A DNA stretch of 64,000 bases, taken from contig JAPJBO010001095.1 in assembly GCA_030068145.1 (NCBI GenBank), positions 1 to 64,000 of the forward strand. The letters run 5' to 3'. The first letter of the stretch is position 1. Every line of letters starts with the position of its first letter. Below, one piece after another: positions 23,652-34,689 of the stretch. This stretch comes from Diplonema papillatum. Taxonomy: Eukaryota; Euglenozoa; Diplonemea; Diplonemida; Diplonemidae. The notes under the pieces were generated by a model that saw only the letters and a list, made by a program, of their open reading frames with translations, was not told the origin of the DNA and did no database searches. The position numbers and the translations under genes were made by a program.

Positions 23652-24010
23652 GATTGCAATGCTTGGAATGGATATCTGCTCAACATCGCCCTAGTCTATC
23701 GGCACCGTGGTTCGGTCTGTTAAGCCGTGGACACAGAAGGCTCATCAGCGCGGAATCTGAGTGTCTGCAGACAGGACAGCGGTAGGAGTCTGGCCTGTCA
23801 GGCGAGGAACAGCCGGGACCACCTTTTGATACAAGAGCACAGGCAGATCCGTCTAGGCCCCTACAACAGCAATCAGCTAAAAAGCTCAAGGCGCCCGCCT
23901 CATGACTGCGACTTGCCAGAACGCACTGAGTTGTTTTCTTTTTGCGGTCTGCGGATAAATTCCGCATAGTACACAGGGCATGCCCTGTGCAGTACCAATG
24001 GTAGCAAAGG
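23652..24010 (+). repeat. Dispersed repeat R1, long copy
   Basis: Carries all R1 modules: the first (CTTGGAATGG...), the middle (CTGAGTGTCTGCAGACAGGA, CAGCGG, GTCAGGCG), the end (ACAAGAGCACAGGC...CCCCTACAAC), plus a 3' extension (GACTGCGACTTGCC..., TTCTTTTTGCGGT, CCGCATAG) shared only with 36483-36845. Confidence 0.8.
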
Positions 24011-24073
24011 AGACAGAGTGCAGTACTCCCGCAAGATGAAGCACGGCACATGGAATACCCCACTGGAATGGGG

Positions 24074-24110
24074 GGAACTACGAGAACGTGCTTGGAGTGG
24101 GTGTGTGCAC
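24074..24110 (+). repeat. Dispersed repeat R1, fragment
   Basis: A short GAGAACGTGCTTGGAGTGGG segment matching the R1 5' module, just after the long copy. Confidence 0.6.
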
Positions 24111-25646
24111 CAGGACCTGAGTAGGACTCGACAACCTTCTTGCACTCGCACAACTTGGACTGGTTTGACGTCCACAAGTCTTCTGGTTGCGTACTTCCTT
24201 CAACTCCAGCTCGAAATCTCGTGGTATACAATGGCTGTACCCTCCGGGAGTAAGGGAGGAGGCCAAAGTATTTCTCTTTGAGCGATATGCCATCTTCCAC
24301 CTTGTGTGGCAGCCGCAGCAAGCAATACGATGCTTTTCACAAGTCGCCCCTTGCCGCAAAGACCTCTTTCACGTTGCCAATGTTCGTGGCCAGGCATTTT
24401 ATGACTCTGTTCAAGCCGCCTACACCTAAAACACGGCATTTGTGCTTCTGATGGTGAGCCACGGTACCAATGTTTCCTTGCCAGAACCCAGGACCATAAG
24501 CCCTGTCAGTACCGTGAGAGCAGTCAGCCAGCTGGATATAGAAAATGTAGCCCTGCCCGTATTGTGTAGTGTCTGCGTAGTTTGTGTGTATAAGTCGATC
24601 TTTGAGTGCGTGAGCCCCTCCGAAGAAAGGTCCATCTCATGCGTAGTTTGTGCGAGGTTCGTAGTTTATGCGTACTTCGTTCTTTGTTTGGGGGTACCAG
24701 GGCCTGTTTTTTTTTGTTTTCAATTTTGTCGTTCAGCCCCTTCATCGGAGGTTTCGAGCCTTTCTGAGGGTGGATTTGGGCACGCTGTCCTTTCTCAACC
24801 TAGAACAACTGGTCCTCCGCTCAGTTGATTGACCGGTGACAGGGAAACTGGTTCATAGTTTGGTTCTTTGAAGTGAGGAGGGCCGCATTCTCCATCAAAT
24901 ACGTTTGTCAGGTACCGCACGTCATTGGCTAAGTGGATCATTCGTAGGGCGTGGAGTGAGCACACCAACTGTTGACCCAGCACACGTGGGTCTGTGCGAG
25001 TTCAAAGCGTCTTGACAAGAAGGGACTACGATACTACGATGGATAGGGTGATCCCACGATGACTGGTTATAGTACAGTGTCCGTCCTTTAGCAAATTCGC
25101 ATTCTGCTTTACAGTCAAGTCTCATCCCCCATCGCCTGCCTCGGTCATGTGTGCGCTTCAGTGCCCAGAATGGGGTTGGGTCCATCAAACACGCTGACTG
25201 GTCTTGTCTTTGGGTGCTTGACGGTGCCATAAAAGGACGTGCATTTTGCTTGGTTTAACTGGTTGAGCTCATTATTTTAGCATTGCTTGTGGATTAGACG
25301 GTCGGTATTTTGTCTCCGGTTGACCGTAGAGGCTTGGGGGGGAGGGTCGCGGCGGGATCTTGGGGTGGGATTGAAAAGAATAACGGGTATTGCAAGACAA
25401 TGCCGCAACTGTCCTACCCCAGGTTTTGGCCTTTCAGCAGTGAGAGCAGTAAAGTGCAGGCGCCATCAAGACAGGCAAGCACTTTGCTGTTCAGCAAGGT
25501 TTTGCTTCTTGTGTGGACAGTTTCACGATCGTAACACGACGGTCAGTTTGGCCTGCTCGGTACCTTCTGCATGGGAGCAGCATACTAAGCTAAATAGCGA
25601 AGTCAAAAGAAATGCAAAATGGAGGGGCAAGCCGATCCGGTAGGTT
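24111..25646. other. Gene-free stretch
   Basis: About 1.5 kb with short ORFs only and no repeat shared with the rest of the window that I could find. Confidence 0.5.
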
Positions 25647-25731
25647 CCAGGGTGGACACTCTTTCATCTTGGCTCAAAACGAAATGGGCAGGTGCTTCGT
25701 CGCCACCAAGATGAAAGAGTGTCCACCCTGG
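25647..25731. repeat. Perfect 26-bp inverted repeat, 33-base loop
   Basis: Arms at 25647-25672 (starts CCAGGGTGGACACTCTTT) and 25706-25731 are exact reverse complements. A transcript across it would form a strong hairpin of the size seen in small-RNA precursors. No coding role evident. Confidence 0.92.
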
Positions 25732-26459
25732 CAGCGCGTTTATGGGCTTATTGGCGGAACCAAGCGGACTTTGCTGGGCTCGAGTACTCCACTCACGTGG
25801 CTGGTGGAAACGTATAGCCGCTATGTGGATGCATTCTTCCCCCCATGAAGTTGCTCGGTAGTGTATTGTGCCTTTTGTTTGTGCGATTTAACCCACGTGT
25901 TCTGGTTAAACCGCTGCCAGCGTTCTTTTTAGCTGAAACAAAAAATACTGTCTCCAGGGAACGCTGCCAACCGTCACTTTTTGATAATGACAACCGCGGT
26001 TGTTACCATAAAACCCCTGAAGGACGAGTTCATCTTCGAGCAGAAAAGTCCATGCAATGTCGAACACCGGGAAGATGTTTCAGCAAAAGTACTTGGGTCT
26101 CGGGAAGAACTTTTCGAAAGAATGTGAGAGCAGATGCAAGATCCAGAGACCAAGGGCACTGGCAGCGATGAAGATTCAGAAGAGAAAGTTTCAGAAGAAC
26201 ATGAGGCGGGTTACGTCACCAAATAGCTCCCTGCACCGCCCCTGCTTATGTTTCTCGTCGAAAGTCTAACATTTCTTTCCACCACAGTTGTGTAAGAGGT
26301 ACCTACCAGGTCAAGTCAAAAATAACAGTTTTCTGAAGAGCGTGCACCAATAAAGCCGAACTTCCACACAAGAAGCACCATTGCAGCCCATCCTACCCCG
26401 GGTGGAGTTGTGGTGCTGTCTTGTGTCACAAACGGGCTCAAGGTTTTAGAGGGTGTTGT
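25732..26459. other. Gene-free stretch
   Basis: Short ORFs only; nothing recognised. Confidence 0.5.
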
Positions 26460-26592
26460 TATTCTTTTTGTGGTAACAATGCAATGTTGGTACTAAAAAT
26501 TAGTAGTTGGCAGCGTACTACATGAAACTTACCAAAGCAGGTGAGTTCCGCTAGTGCGCACAAACAAAAGAAAGCGCCATACTACTAATGTT
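26460..26592 (+). repeat. Dispersed repeat R5 with adjoining N block
   Basis: An N block (AACAATGCAATGTTGGTACT) is followed by an 85-bp R5 block (AGTTGGCAGCGTACTACATG ... AAGAAAGCGCCATACTA). R5 recurs inverted at 32733-32818, whereas N recurs there in the same orientation (32888-32919). Confidence 0.85.
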
Positions 26593-26704
26593 TCTTTGAG
26601 CATGATGAGGGACAGGGAAGAGTGCTCCCCTAAGCGCTCGATAGCGTTTGACCGTCTATATTTGCAAGTTGCGCGGTTCGGGGAGCATCAGGAGATGTTG
26701 GTGG

Positions 26705-26857
26705 CATTCAAAAATACTCGAGGGGCTGCCGTGTGCTTACTTCGAAGAAGGTTAGAGGGGGAGAAACAATACAACTACAAAGTGGGTCTTTTTTGTTGAA
26801 CGCTTACACCCGCCACTGAACCCAGATTCACCTGTGTTTCGTGCGGGCTACAGCACA
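26705..26857 (-). repeat. Dispersed repeat R4, inverted copy 2
   Basis: Reverse complement of 22422-22575 over about 150 bp with scattered differences. The two copies form a long inverted pair 4.1 kb apart. Confidence 0.9.
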
Positions 26858-27718
26858 TTTACCTCCTGATCTTTTGCAGCTGGCAGCCTCCTCAAGTATT
26901 CCCTACAAAGCAGGTGCCTACACAACAAACAACAATAGTTTGACCCTAGTACAACGTCGGCAGCTTGACGGCACTCGATCTAAAGCTCCTGGGTCTTTGA
27001 CATTGTAGGCAAGGTAGATGTACCGAAGCAGTCCAAACAGTAGCAAGCAGCTTAAAGCATCTGCAGGTGGTCATTTTAGCTACCGAGCAAGGGGGTCGGT
27101 CACCTTACCTTCTAGTTAGTTTGTGATTTCAGGGACACCCACCTGCGAGCGAGTGCATGGCGTCGGTAGGAACGGGCCGTGTTGCATAGCTCGTGAGCAC
27201 GCGAACGATACTGATATATCAGTCAATTTTGATTCTGCGACCAAATAAAAGTCTATATAGGCTTGCATCCAGTGGCAGTGCAAGCAAAAAAACGTAAGCC
27301 AGCACCACTTTCGAACTCGATCTTTACATTGTGTCCTCGATACTTCTGCTCGAGATTGGGTCCTGGAATCCCGGCCACTTGATCTCCAAAATGAACAGTG
27401 CCAAATTATTGGTCGGCGGTTGGTTTATTTTTCGGGTGACCGGCGACTCCTTTTCGGACACATCTCAGGTCTGAATTAGACCTTGCAACAAACGCGCTCA
27501 CAAGAGATGCTGGACGGAAGAAAGGTGAGGCAGACCAACAGTCGGATTTTTGCGTGATTACAAAAACCAGTCAAGTACAAAAGTGACCTCCAAAGGCGGC
27601 TGAGATCGGGAGAGAGCAAACTCGTTCCGAAAACCGTCTTCAGAAATTGATACCTAGAGGTATAATAATACAGCATATCAAAAATTGTTCCTGGTTTCAA
27701 CGAACACTGCCTCTGTAA
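26858..27718. other. Gene-free stretch
   Basis: No coding signal or shared repeats seen. Confidence 0.5.
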
Positions 27719-27765
27719 GACAGCATGGGTCAGACCAAACCACCCGAGGGCGGTCGTTTTGATGA
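27719..27765 (+). repeat. Dispersed repeat R3, diverged copy
   Basis: GTCAGACCAAACCACCCGAG followed by GGCGGTCG resembles the R3 core. Confidence 0.45.
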
Positions 27766-28623
27766 AACAGATTATTTTGCCGGTCCAATTTGCCGGCCCA
27801 GATGTTACTTCGATTCTGACGATGGTGTTTTTTCTTTTTGTGGTTGGTTTCGTGTCGGCCGATCCGGAGGAGCGAGCAGATTCTTGCTAAACTTGTTTGT
27901 GGTAAAACGGTCCACCCCTATCCCCTGGAGTTGCTTCGAAGTGTCTGCCACTGTCTATACGGTGCCCGTCACGTGAGTGACTAATGCAAACTATCGCCGC
28001 AGATTATTCGCAGTCACACTTCAGACTTTCACGGAGACCGAGTGGTGGCCAGCAGACACCGGTTCAGTGGTGAAGCATGGGTGAACTTTACAGAAAAAGG
28101 TCCTGTGTTGTGTGGCCGATGTGCCTCGACCCAAGCAGGAACCAGAGAATGCAAAGTCCACCAGAAGATGCACAGCGTGCAAGCGGGAGGAGAAGTCGGT
28201 GGCGTTCTGCTGCGAAGCTCACCACACAAGTAGCATGGCAGCAAGTGAGGACTGCAGGCGGCTGACGGGACAGACCCGCGCAGCCAAAAAAGAAACAGAA
28301 ACAACTTCAACTAGAAACGCAGTTATTTCAGAGGAAATGTGTCGATGCTCGTAAAAAAACCGGTGCCATGTGTGTGGGGATCGTATGAGTGAGTGCTCTT
28401 GTGCTCGAAGCGTGGGTGAGACGAATTAATCGCTCTCTAGATCCCTCAAAGCTATCAGTTCATCTTACAGCAGGACGGCGACCATGGTCGGCGTCCGAAT
28501 CTCAAGCGATGCATCTTGGGTGGCATGGGCGCTCCCTGCAGGCTTTCCAGGCATAGCGGCCGGGCCTTGACGTCGGCAGCATTTGCAAGGGCCGCGAGCA
28601 CATAAAAGTGCATTAATAAGCCA
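27766..28623. other. Gene-free stretch
   Basis: Short ORFs only. A diverged relative of the 82-bp unit (CACCCCTATCCCCTGGA...) lies near 27914-27960. Confidence 0.5.
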
Positions 28624-28840
28624 GTCCATCCCTATCACCTGGAACTGCATCGAATTGCCTGCCGCTGTTCATTGAAGCGAATCGAGGTCCACCACAGTCT
28701 ATCAGGTCCATCCCTATCACCTGGAACTGCATCGAATTGCCTGCCGCTGTTCATTGTAGCGAATCGAGGTCCACCACAGTCTATCAGGTCCATCCCTACT
28801 GCCTGGAGCTGCATTCTTCTGTCTATCACAGTCTATAAGG
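28624..28840. repeat. 82-bp tandem repeat, about 2.6 units
   Basis: Units start at 28624, 28706 and 28788 with GTCCATCCCTA and end with ACCACAGTCTATCAG. The first two differ by about one base, the third is partial and diverged. Confidence 0.95.
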
Positions 28841-28946
28841 AGGGCGGGCATCTTCGGTCGAATGCATCACTGTTTTCCAACACGACGGCGTATTTGGAAA
28901 GATCGGATTGATTCAGACCCAGATCCAAAGTGCGGCCCCTGCCAAA

Positions 28947-29060
28947 GGTATAAACCTCTCTGGGGGGGCTTTCCTGCTATGGCACTTTCGTTGGCTTCGT
29001 TTTCTCTTTCATGTGCAACCGTTGTTCCGGAAATGTTCCCGTCAGTACAGATGTACTATT
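28947..29060 (+). repeat. Dispersed repeat R2, copy 1
   Basis: GGTATAAACCTCTCTGGGGG ... TCTTTCATGTGCAACCGTTG ... CCCGTCAGTACAGATGT. Its partner at 31902-32020 is over 90% identical by eye. Confidence 0.9.
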
Positions 29061-29700
29061 ATTTTATTTCCCTTCACTGTGTTTGCGACGCAGCGGTCGA
29101 AGCGTTCGAATGGTAAGAGGTAATCAAATAGCAAGAGGTAAGTACTTGGGATTTTGTGTAGGGCGCAAGGCGAGCGCCGGGACCCGTGGATTCACACAGG
29201 CCACCTTCCTCCAGGGAGGGGCACGGGCTGCCTAAATTTTCACCAACTGTCCAGTTTCAGATCCGCTTTGGAGAGGACGCGCCATATAACACGCAGCGAC
29301 GAGGGGGACTCATTTTGCGTGGCGCCCTCTTCCGTGTGCAATCACGCGGAAGGAAACATCAGACATGCCCGCCCCCCATGTTTCTGACCTGCGAGTCAAG
29401 AAAAAAGACGTCGCAAACCACAGGAAAGGGAAAAAGAGGTGTGTATGGGTGGTTACCTGTTTGTGGCAGGATAATAAAACCTTCCGGAAAAAGTCTTCGT
29501 GTTTTTCCTCTCGAAAAAAAAAAAAAAAAAAATGCCAACCCCTTGATGAGAGATTTTTCCACTGAAGTTGTACAGGGGGAAAACCGAGGCTGAAAACCAG
29601 GGTGGTTATGTGAACCACTGACCCACGGGGTGAGAAGATCTGCAGCGGACACGGCTGAGGTGCGAAACTAGTTTCGTCCAGCTTCGGGAAGACTAGCGGA
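29061..29700. other. Gene-free stretch and 3' flank of zinc-finger gene 1
   Basis: Contains an A run of about 17 bases at 29515-29531. It probably holds the 3' UTR of the minus-strand gene that ends at 29701. No other signal. Confidence 0.5.
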
Positions 29701-30786
29701 CTATAACAACCCGTTGTGGGTGTGCACGCCGTCGGCTTGCATTTTGTCGAGGAGGTACTGCTGTCGCTCGTCCTTGGTCTGCTTGCGCGCGTAGACGTGG
29801 GTTTCTGGACACTCGTCGCCGTTTTGGCAGGTGGAGCTCGAGGAGAACTGCGCGCACCGGATTATCGATTTCGATTCGACTTTCCACTGCGCCGCGCACG
29901 TGCGGCACCGCAGGAGGACGTGGTTCCGCTTTACCCTGACGGAGTCCCAATCGTTGTGCACGCACGGCTTTTCGATCGACGGCGGCGGCAGCGGCGGTAT
30001 CGTCGCCACCCCCTCGCCCGCTGTGCCGCAGTCAATCGTGCTCCCGTCTTCATCAAGTCCCAGCGTGGGTGGCTCATCGACCGCAGGCAGCCCGCCGTCC
30101 AGCTGCGCCAGGATGTTCTGCTTGCAGAACTCATAAAAAGCGGGATCCCGGTGCGTCCGTGTTAGTTTAGGCACCACCCCCGGTGTTGGCGATGAAGCAT
30201 CGTCAGCCGCCTTTTCGTCCACCACGGCGCCATTCATTTCTTCCGAGCTGTCGTCTTCGCAAGCGAGCAAAGGGTACGAGTGAGGCGGGATCCTCGCGTC
30301 CGTTGCCATCTTGCGCATCGGCACGTGCAGCGGCATGTGGAATACTCGGGTGACGCGGTGATTGACTGGGCTGATGGTGAATTCCCACCGGCGAAAGGCC
30401 TTGAACGACCCGATTTTGCTGCGGACGATGATCTCGAACTCGATGGCAGCCATGTGCTGAACCGTGTTGGGAACCATCGTTATCGGCGCATACTTCATCA
30501 ACGTGTTGCCGCCTAAAAGCACCTTTTGGACGATGCAGTTGTACGCCTTTGTCGCGAAATCTATGCCGTATCCCACCTCCATGCCGAGCTTCAGTTCCGG
30601 GTGGCTCTCCCACTCGACGTTATCGTCCATCCACTTTGAAAACGCCTCGCGGACCTTTCCAGTGTGCATGGACTGCAACAGGTCGTTGGAGAGCAAAAAT
30701 GCGTACTTTCGCAGTGCCTCCTCCGTGAGGATTCCCGTTCCATTTAGCAAGGTTGCTTCGGTGGGGCCTTCCTCGGGAGAATGCAT
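29701..30786 (-). CDS. CHCC-CCCH zinc-finger protein 1, possible NTF2-like N-terminus (361 aa)
   Basis: The C-terminus (residues 275-331) holds two metal-binding modules. The first is C275-x-H277-x16-C294-x2-C297 around a WDSVRVKR motif. The second is C311-x8-C320-x5-C326-x3-H330, the exact spacing of CCCH RNA-binding zinc fingers, ending in HVYARK. Residues about 20-155 are a compact alpha/beta region (LLSNDLLQSM, FSKWMDDNVEWE, FEIIVRSK, RRWEFTISP) that could be an NTF2-like fold; that is weak inference from pattern only. Residues 175-270 are acidic, Ser/Pro-rich and probably disordered. The same cassette ends the protein at 45942-47531. A role in mRNA binding or decay is likely for CCCH proteins in general; the target is unknown. 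The frame is complete and intronless. A CACACAG about 44 bases upstream of the Met could be a splice acceptor. Confidence 0.85.
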   Translation of the reverse strand: MHSPEEGPTEATLLNGTGILTEEALRKYAFLLSNDLLQSMHTGKVREAFSKWMDDNVEWESHPELKLGMEVGYGIDFATKAYNCIVQKVLLGGNTLMKYAPITMVPNTVQHMAAIEFEIIVRSKIGSFKAFRRWEFTISPVNHRVTRVFHMPLHVPMRKMATDARIPPHSYPLLACEDDSSEEMNGAVVDEKAADDASSPTPGVVPKLTRTHRDPAFYEFCKQNILAQLDGGLPAVDEPPTLGLDEDGSTIDCGTAGEGVATIPPLPPPSIEKPCVHNDWDSVRVKRNHVLLRCRTCAAQWKVESKSIIRCAQFSSSSTCQNGDECPETHVYARKQTKDERQQYLLDKMQADGVHTHNGLL

Positions 30787-30992
30787 CGTTCCAGGAAGCC
30801 CGCGCCTCCTCCAACCCCCTCTGTGTGCGTTGTTTAAGTTCAGGGCTTTGAGTGGGTAACGTCTGAATCGAAGTGTAGCCCACTTGTCACTTTCACCAGT
30901 CGGCTTTGAGTTTCCGACACGCTGCTTCTGGGTCTTGTGACTCCTCTCCGAAGGGTGGGTGGGGCAGGATCCTTCGGGGGACGGATGCGTGG
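30787..30992. other. 5' flank of zinc-finger gene 1
   Basis: Likely 5' UTR and upstream spacer of the minus-strand gene; candidate acceptor AG at 30832-30831. No other signal. Confidence 0.4.
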
Positions 30993-31201
30993 GAGGCTGT
31001 CAGCTTCTCCATCCGGCACTCGGCTCAAAGACTTCTGTTTTCATCTTGCGGTGTGAGCTGCACGGGGTTCTCGGCCCGTGCAACAGCTGATTGTCTTTAC
31101 ACAGACACAGGCGGCACATCTCACCCGAGGATGTGGCAAGCTCTCTCTGTACAATGAGCTTGGCCTGACTAGCTGTTCCAAGCTCCTGGTGCAAGCACCC
31201 G
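30993..31201 (+). repeat. Dispersed repeat R6, copy 1
   Basis: Shared with 45337-45555: CTTCTCCATCCGGC, AGCTGCACGGGGTTCTCGGC, CTTGGCCTGACTAGCTGTTC, CCTGGTGCAAGC. It lies about 200 bp from the start of zinc-finger gene 1; its partner lies beside zinc-finger gene 2. A GCCACAGTTTTGAG block follows at 31226, as it does at 45841. Confidence 0.8.
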
Positions 31202-31901
31202 TCATGGTCGGCAGTCACTACCTGGGCCACAGTTTTGAGTCCTGTTCCGAGACTCGCTCGCACGGGGAAGTGGCGCGAATCCCTTGTCGCCAAGCATTCT
31301 GCAATATTGATCTGCTACCCCTCATGTACTCAAAAGATCTCAATGCTACCCCTCTGCTTGCGTGTGTGTGGTTCGAGGACAGGGTTTATTGTGTACGCCT
31401 GAAGCGAGAAAAAGCCCGCAGGCAATGCTCGTCTCCAGAATTTTGCGTCCATCCTGCGGTACCAGCTGCACGGGGATGTTATGATTCTGCTGCGGACGAA
31501 TATTCGATATGCGCTGTAACGTATCGAGGGGACTGTTGTGGCGAGCCCAAAACAGCATATTTTTTCTGGGCGATGGAAAACGTACGGCTGCTGTTGCTCA
31601 TTCCACGGTGTAAACCATGATCATGCAGTACGATACACGGTCGGAATAAGTTATTTTGTCGCTTTGGGACGGTGTAAACCATGATCCTCGTCATGTCATT
31701 CTGACGGAACGCGGTCACCTGATCAATCAAAAAACGATAAAGAGCCCAGAAGAAGATGAGGACGACCGAGACGCGGAAACAGAAAGAACATTTCCGGAGT
31801 TGGGGCTTGCACTGATAAACGAAGCAACGGACGATCAGCATCAACTGACCAAAGGTGATGGAAATGATAAGGCAAAAGTTTCTTGTTCTTCGCGTGTACA
31901 G
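31202..31901. other. Gene-free stretch
   Basis: A plus-strand ORF covers 31078-31620, but it starts inside R6 and shows no domain. A partial R6-like block (CATCCTGCGGTACCAGCTGC) lies near 31450. Confidence 0.5.
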
Positions 31902-32020
31902 GGTATAAACCTCTCTGGGGGGGGTTTTCCTGTATTAGCACTTTTTTCGTTGGCTTCGGTTTCTCTTTCATGTGCAACCGTTGTTCCGGAAATGTTCCCG
32001 TCAGTACAGATGTCCTATTA
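31902..32020 (+). repeat. Dispersed repeat R2, copy 2
   Basis: Near-identical to 28947-29060, ending just after CAGTACAGATGT. Confidence 0.9.
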
Positions 32021-32127
32021 AGAAATAAAAAAAGCGAGCGAGCGGTGCTGAACGGAGAAACAGGCTGCTATGGCAGGGGAGTACTTTGCCTCATGCATGT
32101 TTGATGCCAGCAGCAACTTCTGAAAAG

Positions 32128-32162
32128 AGAGAGAGAGAGAGAGTGAGTGAGAGCGAGAGAGA
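32128..32162. repeat. (GA)n-rich microsatellite
   Basis: Imperfect GA repeat with GT interruptions. Confidence 0.9.
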
Positions 32163-32732
32163 AAGGAAAGCGCAAGGCTCCGCAAGTAAGGAATGAGCCA
32201 TGGGGGACTGGGGGGCTCTCTGTGTTTGTTTCCGCCGCGGTGACAGTCGTTCTCCGTCACGGGTTGCGTTGTTGTTGCGCTGGTGATCCGCTGACCTGTC
32301 CAAAGTTAGAGCTCACCACTAGCAGGTCCTCTGGACGAGGAAAGTCGGTCTGTATGGACACAAGGTTTGTTTTCGATATCTGCCATCAATCTTATTTGAA
32401 TAGGGGGGGTTGGAGTGTGGCTCGTAGCCAACCGCCATGTACGTCGTTCTGATGTCTGCGACTTTGTTTTTTTTTTTTTTTTTTTGTGTTTCCGGCGATA
32501 TTTTCCCCCCTTTTTGAGGTGTTGCAAGAAGGATGATTGCAAGGTCTTCAAAGGGAGGCATGGAGCCTGCATAGCTAGCGAAGACAGCAGCGCTGAACGA
32601 ACAAAAAAGCTTCGGTTCAAGCAGGGCTTACGCTCCGTTTTCGGTCTCAGAGAAAATATACGTGTGGTCCACATGTGGGCGCTTATGGTTCGAGGGGGGA
32701 AAAACCTTTCCCCTCATGTGCGACGGCAAAAA
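32163..32732. other. Gene-free stretch with a T19 tract
   Basis: T run at about 32467-32485. No coding signal. Confidence 0.5.
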
Positions 32733-32919
32733 ATTAGTATGGCGCTTTCTTTTGTTTGTGCGCACTAGCGGAACTCACCTGCTTTGGTAAGTTTCATGTA
32801 GTACGCTGCCAACTACGAAAAACAATTCCCTCCCCTCATCATTTTCCGGTTTCAACCGTGGTTAGCCAGTGACGCGTCTTATTTTTTGTGTTAACAATGC
32901 ATTGTTGGTACTAAAAATT
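32733..32919 (-). repeat. Dispersed repeat R5, inverted copy, with N block
   Basis: 32733-32818 is the reverse complement of 26508-26592. The N block at 32888-32919 is in the same orientation as at 26471 and contains the perfect palindrome AACAATGCATTGTT. Confidence 0.85.
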
Positions 32920-33119
32920 GTTGAACGCTTTGCCCTGGACGTTTGTTTCTTGGTACAAGGCGCAAGGAAACGCCGTGGAAGGCCTGTGATGCGTTCTTAT
33001 TTCCTCCAACATTGCATGTTTGGTAAAAAAAAAAATAGTGTCGCTAGGTAGCTACTGGACTTGGCGACACCTGGCTGTGGGGCCTTGACCACTAGTGGGC
33101 CTAGACTCCCCTGCATGTG
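32920..33119. other. Spacer
   Basis: Nothing recognised. Confidence 0.5.
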
Positions 33120-33230
33120 GACCAATAAATCAAAATCCACATGCGGTACCTGTGGATCCACACGTGGGGGAACAGAATCCAAAAAGAATTAACGTGTGGA
33201 AATCCACACGTTCCACACGTGGAGCGTAAG
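33120..33230. repeat. Cluster of CCACACGTG motifs with a hairpin
   Basis: Four CACACGT-type or related CACATG words fall within about 100 bp. 33191-33212 is a perfect 10-bp hairpin (AACGTGTGGA, AA, TCCACACGTT). Confidence 0.8.
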
Positions 33231-33823
33231 CCCTGGGTTCAAGAGAGAAACAGAATGGGGAAAAGGAAGAAACGAACACGAGCGGTCGGAAACAAAAATT
33301 GCGGGAAAAGGGCAAAGAACCCCTGCGGAACAGTTCTTGTCGCTGGAACGGTAGAAAGAAAGTAGAAGCAAGAAGGAGCGAAATGCTGTCGCCGCTGGTT
33401 ATTCTTGTTTATTTCTTGCTGTTGGGGGGTTCTTCTCCGCGCCTCCAAACTGTAGTTGTCTTTCATTTCATTCGTTCGTTTGGTATTACCGTGTACCCGT
33501 TACGACGGAGGACGTATAGTTAGACTGTTTTTATAGTCATGCTAAAAATGTTCGACCCCGAGCCGGAGTTCGGACTCTGCGTCTCGAGAGTAAAGACACG
33601 TCAAAAAGGATCCACGTTTGCTGCTGAGAACAGAATCACACAGCTACAGATGGGATACAAGACCTTGCCCAGGAACCCCGGGTTCCTCATTTTGTGTCTA
33701 ACCAAATAAATTCGTTTATTTGTCCGGCCTGTGTAAACACAACGGAATCCTGTCAAAAAATAAACGAAATTTATCGTCACGCTCCTACCAGAGGGAATTT
33801 ATTTTTCCCAATAAAGGGAGAGA
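33231..33823. other. Gene-free stretch
   Basis: Short ORFs only. Nothing recognised. Confidence 0.5.
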
Positions 33824-33875
33824 GACGAGTTAGAGTGCGGGGACCGGGAAGTATCCGGTCGCCCCAATAACAGTA
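33824..33875 (+). repeat. Dispersed repeat R9, copy 2
   Basis: GAGACGAGTTAGAGTGCGGG then GTATCCGGTCGCCCCA, as at 14785-14842. Confidence 0.65.
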
Positions 33876-34669
33876 AAGGTTGCCTCCCTAATCGTCTCTG
33901 TACCAGTTCGATGGGTTGTTCGGTCCGGGCGCTCGAGCCTCCGAGTCTTAAAATAAATAGGACGGTGCACTCCACTAAAAGATCGCTTTTTTGCGGTAGG
34001 ACAAGCAGTTCGTCGCTAAGAATAAGATGAATCTCACGGGACAACTTGTTGCCACGGCATCGTCAACGTTCTTCAGCGATAACAGGAATTGCCTCGTTAG
34101 AGTGCACACCTGACGCTCGCTACCGTTGAAAAGTAGCATTGCGGCGGTTAGGTCTGGTATTCGCGTTTACAGGGCGAAACGCGTCTTTTTTGGAGCCCTT
34201 GTTGTTGGTCGACCTTTATGTTGCACTACTAAGAAAAACGTCACCGAGGTGGGCCTACTACTTCTTACGCGAGCTTCTCCTCGGGGCTGGACTTCAAGTG
34301 CAGGACTATCAATCACCATTGCACTGCGCCGCCAAGCCGAAGGCAAGGGGCAGGGTTGGTCGTAAGGGAGAGAAAACAGCTAAGACTTTCGCAAGCGCAG
34401 TCGGTTACTCTAGAATGGGTGGATGGGAGATTCACACTAATGCCCTCTCACCTGGTATATAGCCATAACAGGATGGGAGTTCTATCCTTTTTTTTTTTGG
34501 AGTGAAAGTGAAAATGTTTTTGTGGTTGGTGAGTTGAATCTTGCACACATTTTTACCGCCGCCTGCCAGACGAGGCCGTCAGGAGGTGGTAGGTCCCCCC
34601 GGGAACAAGTGTCGTTTGTCGAGCCGTTCCCATCTACACGGCCGATATACATGAGCTCACTGTGACAAA
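33876..34669. other. Gene-free stretch
   Basis: No coding signal or shared repeat noted. Confidence 0.5.
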
Positions 34670-34689
34670 CAATGGCATCCGTGCCATTG
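34670..34689. other. 8-bp hairpin
   Basis: CAATGGCA, loop TCCG, TGCCATTG. It sits between two near-direct CATGAGCTCA(C/G)TGTG repeats (about 34649 and 34718). Confidence 0.8.

Noticed and set aside
31078-31620. 180-codon plus-strand ORF
   Set aside because: Starts inside dispersed repeat R6, has no domain, and the homologous region at 45.4 kb does not keep the frame.
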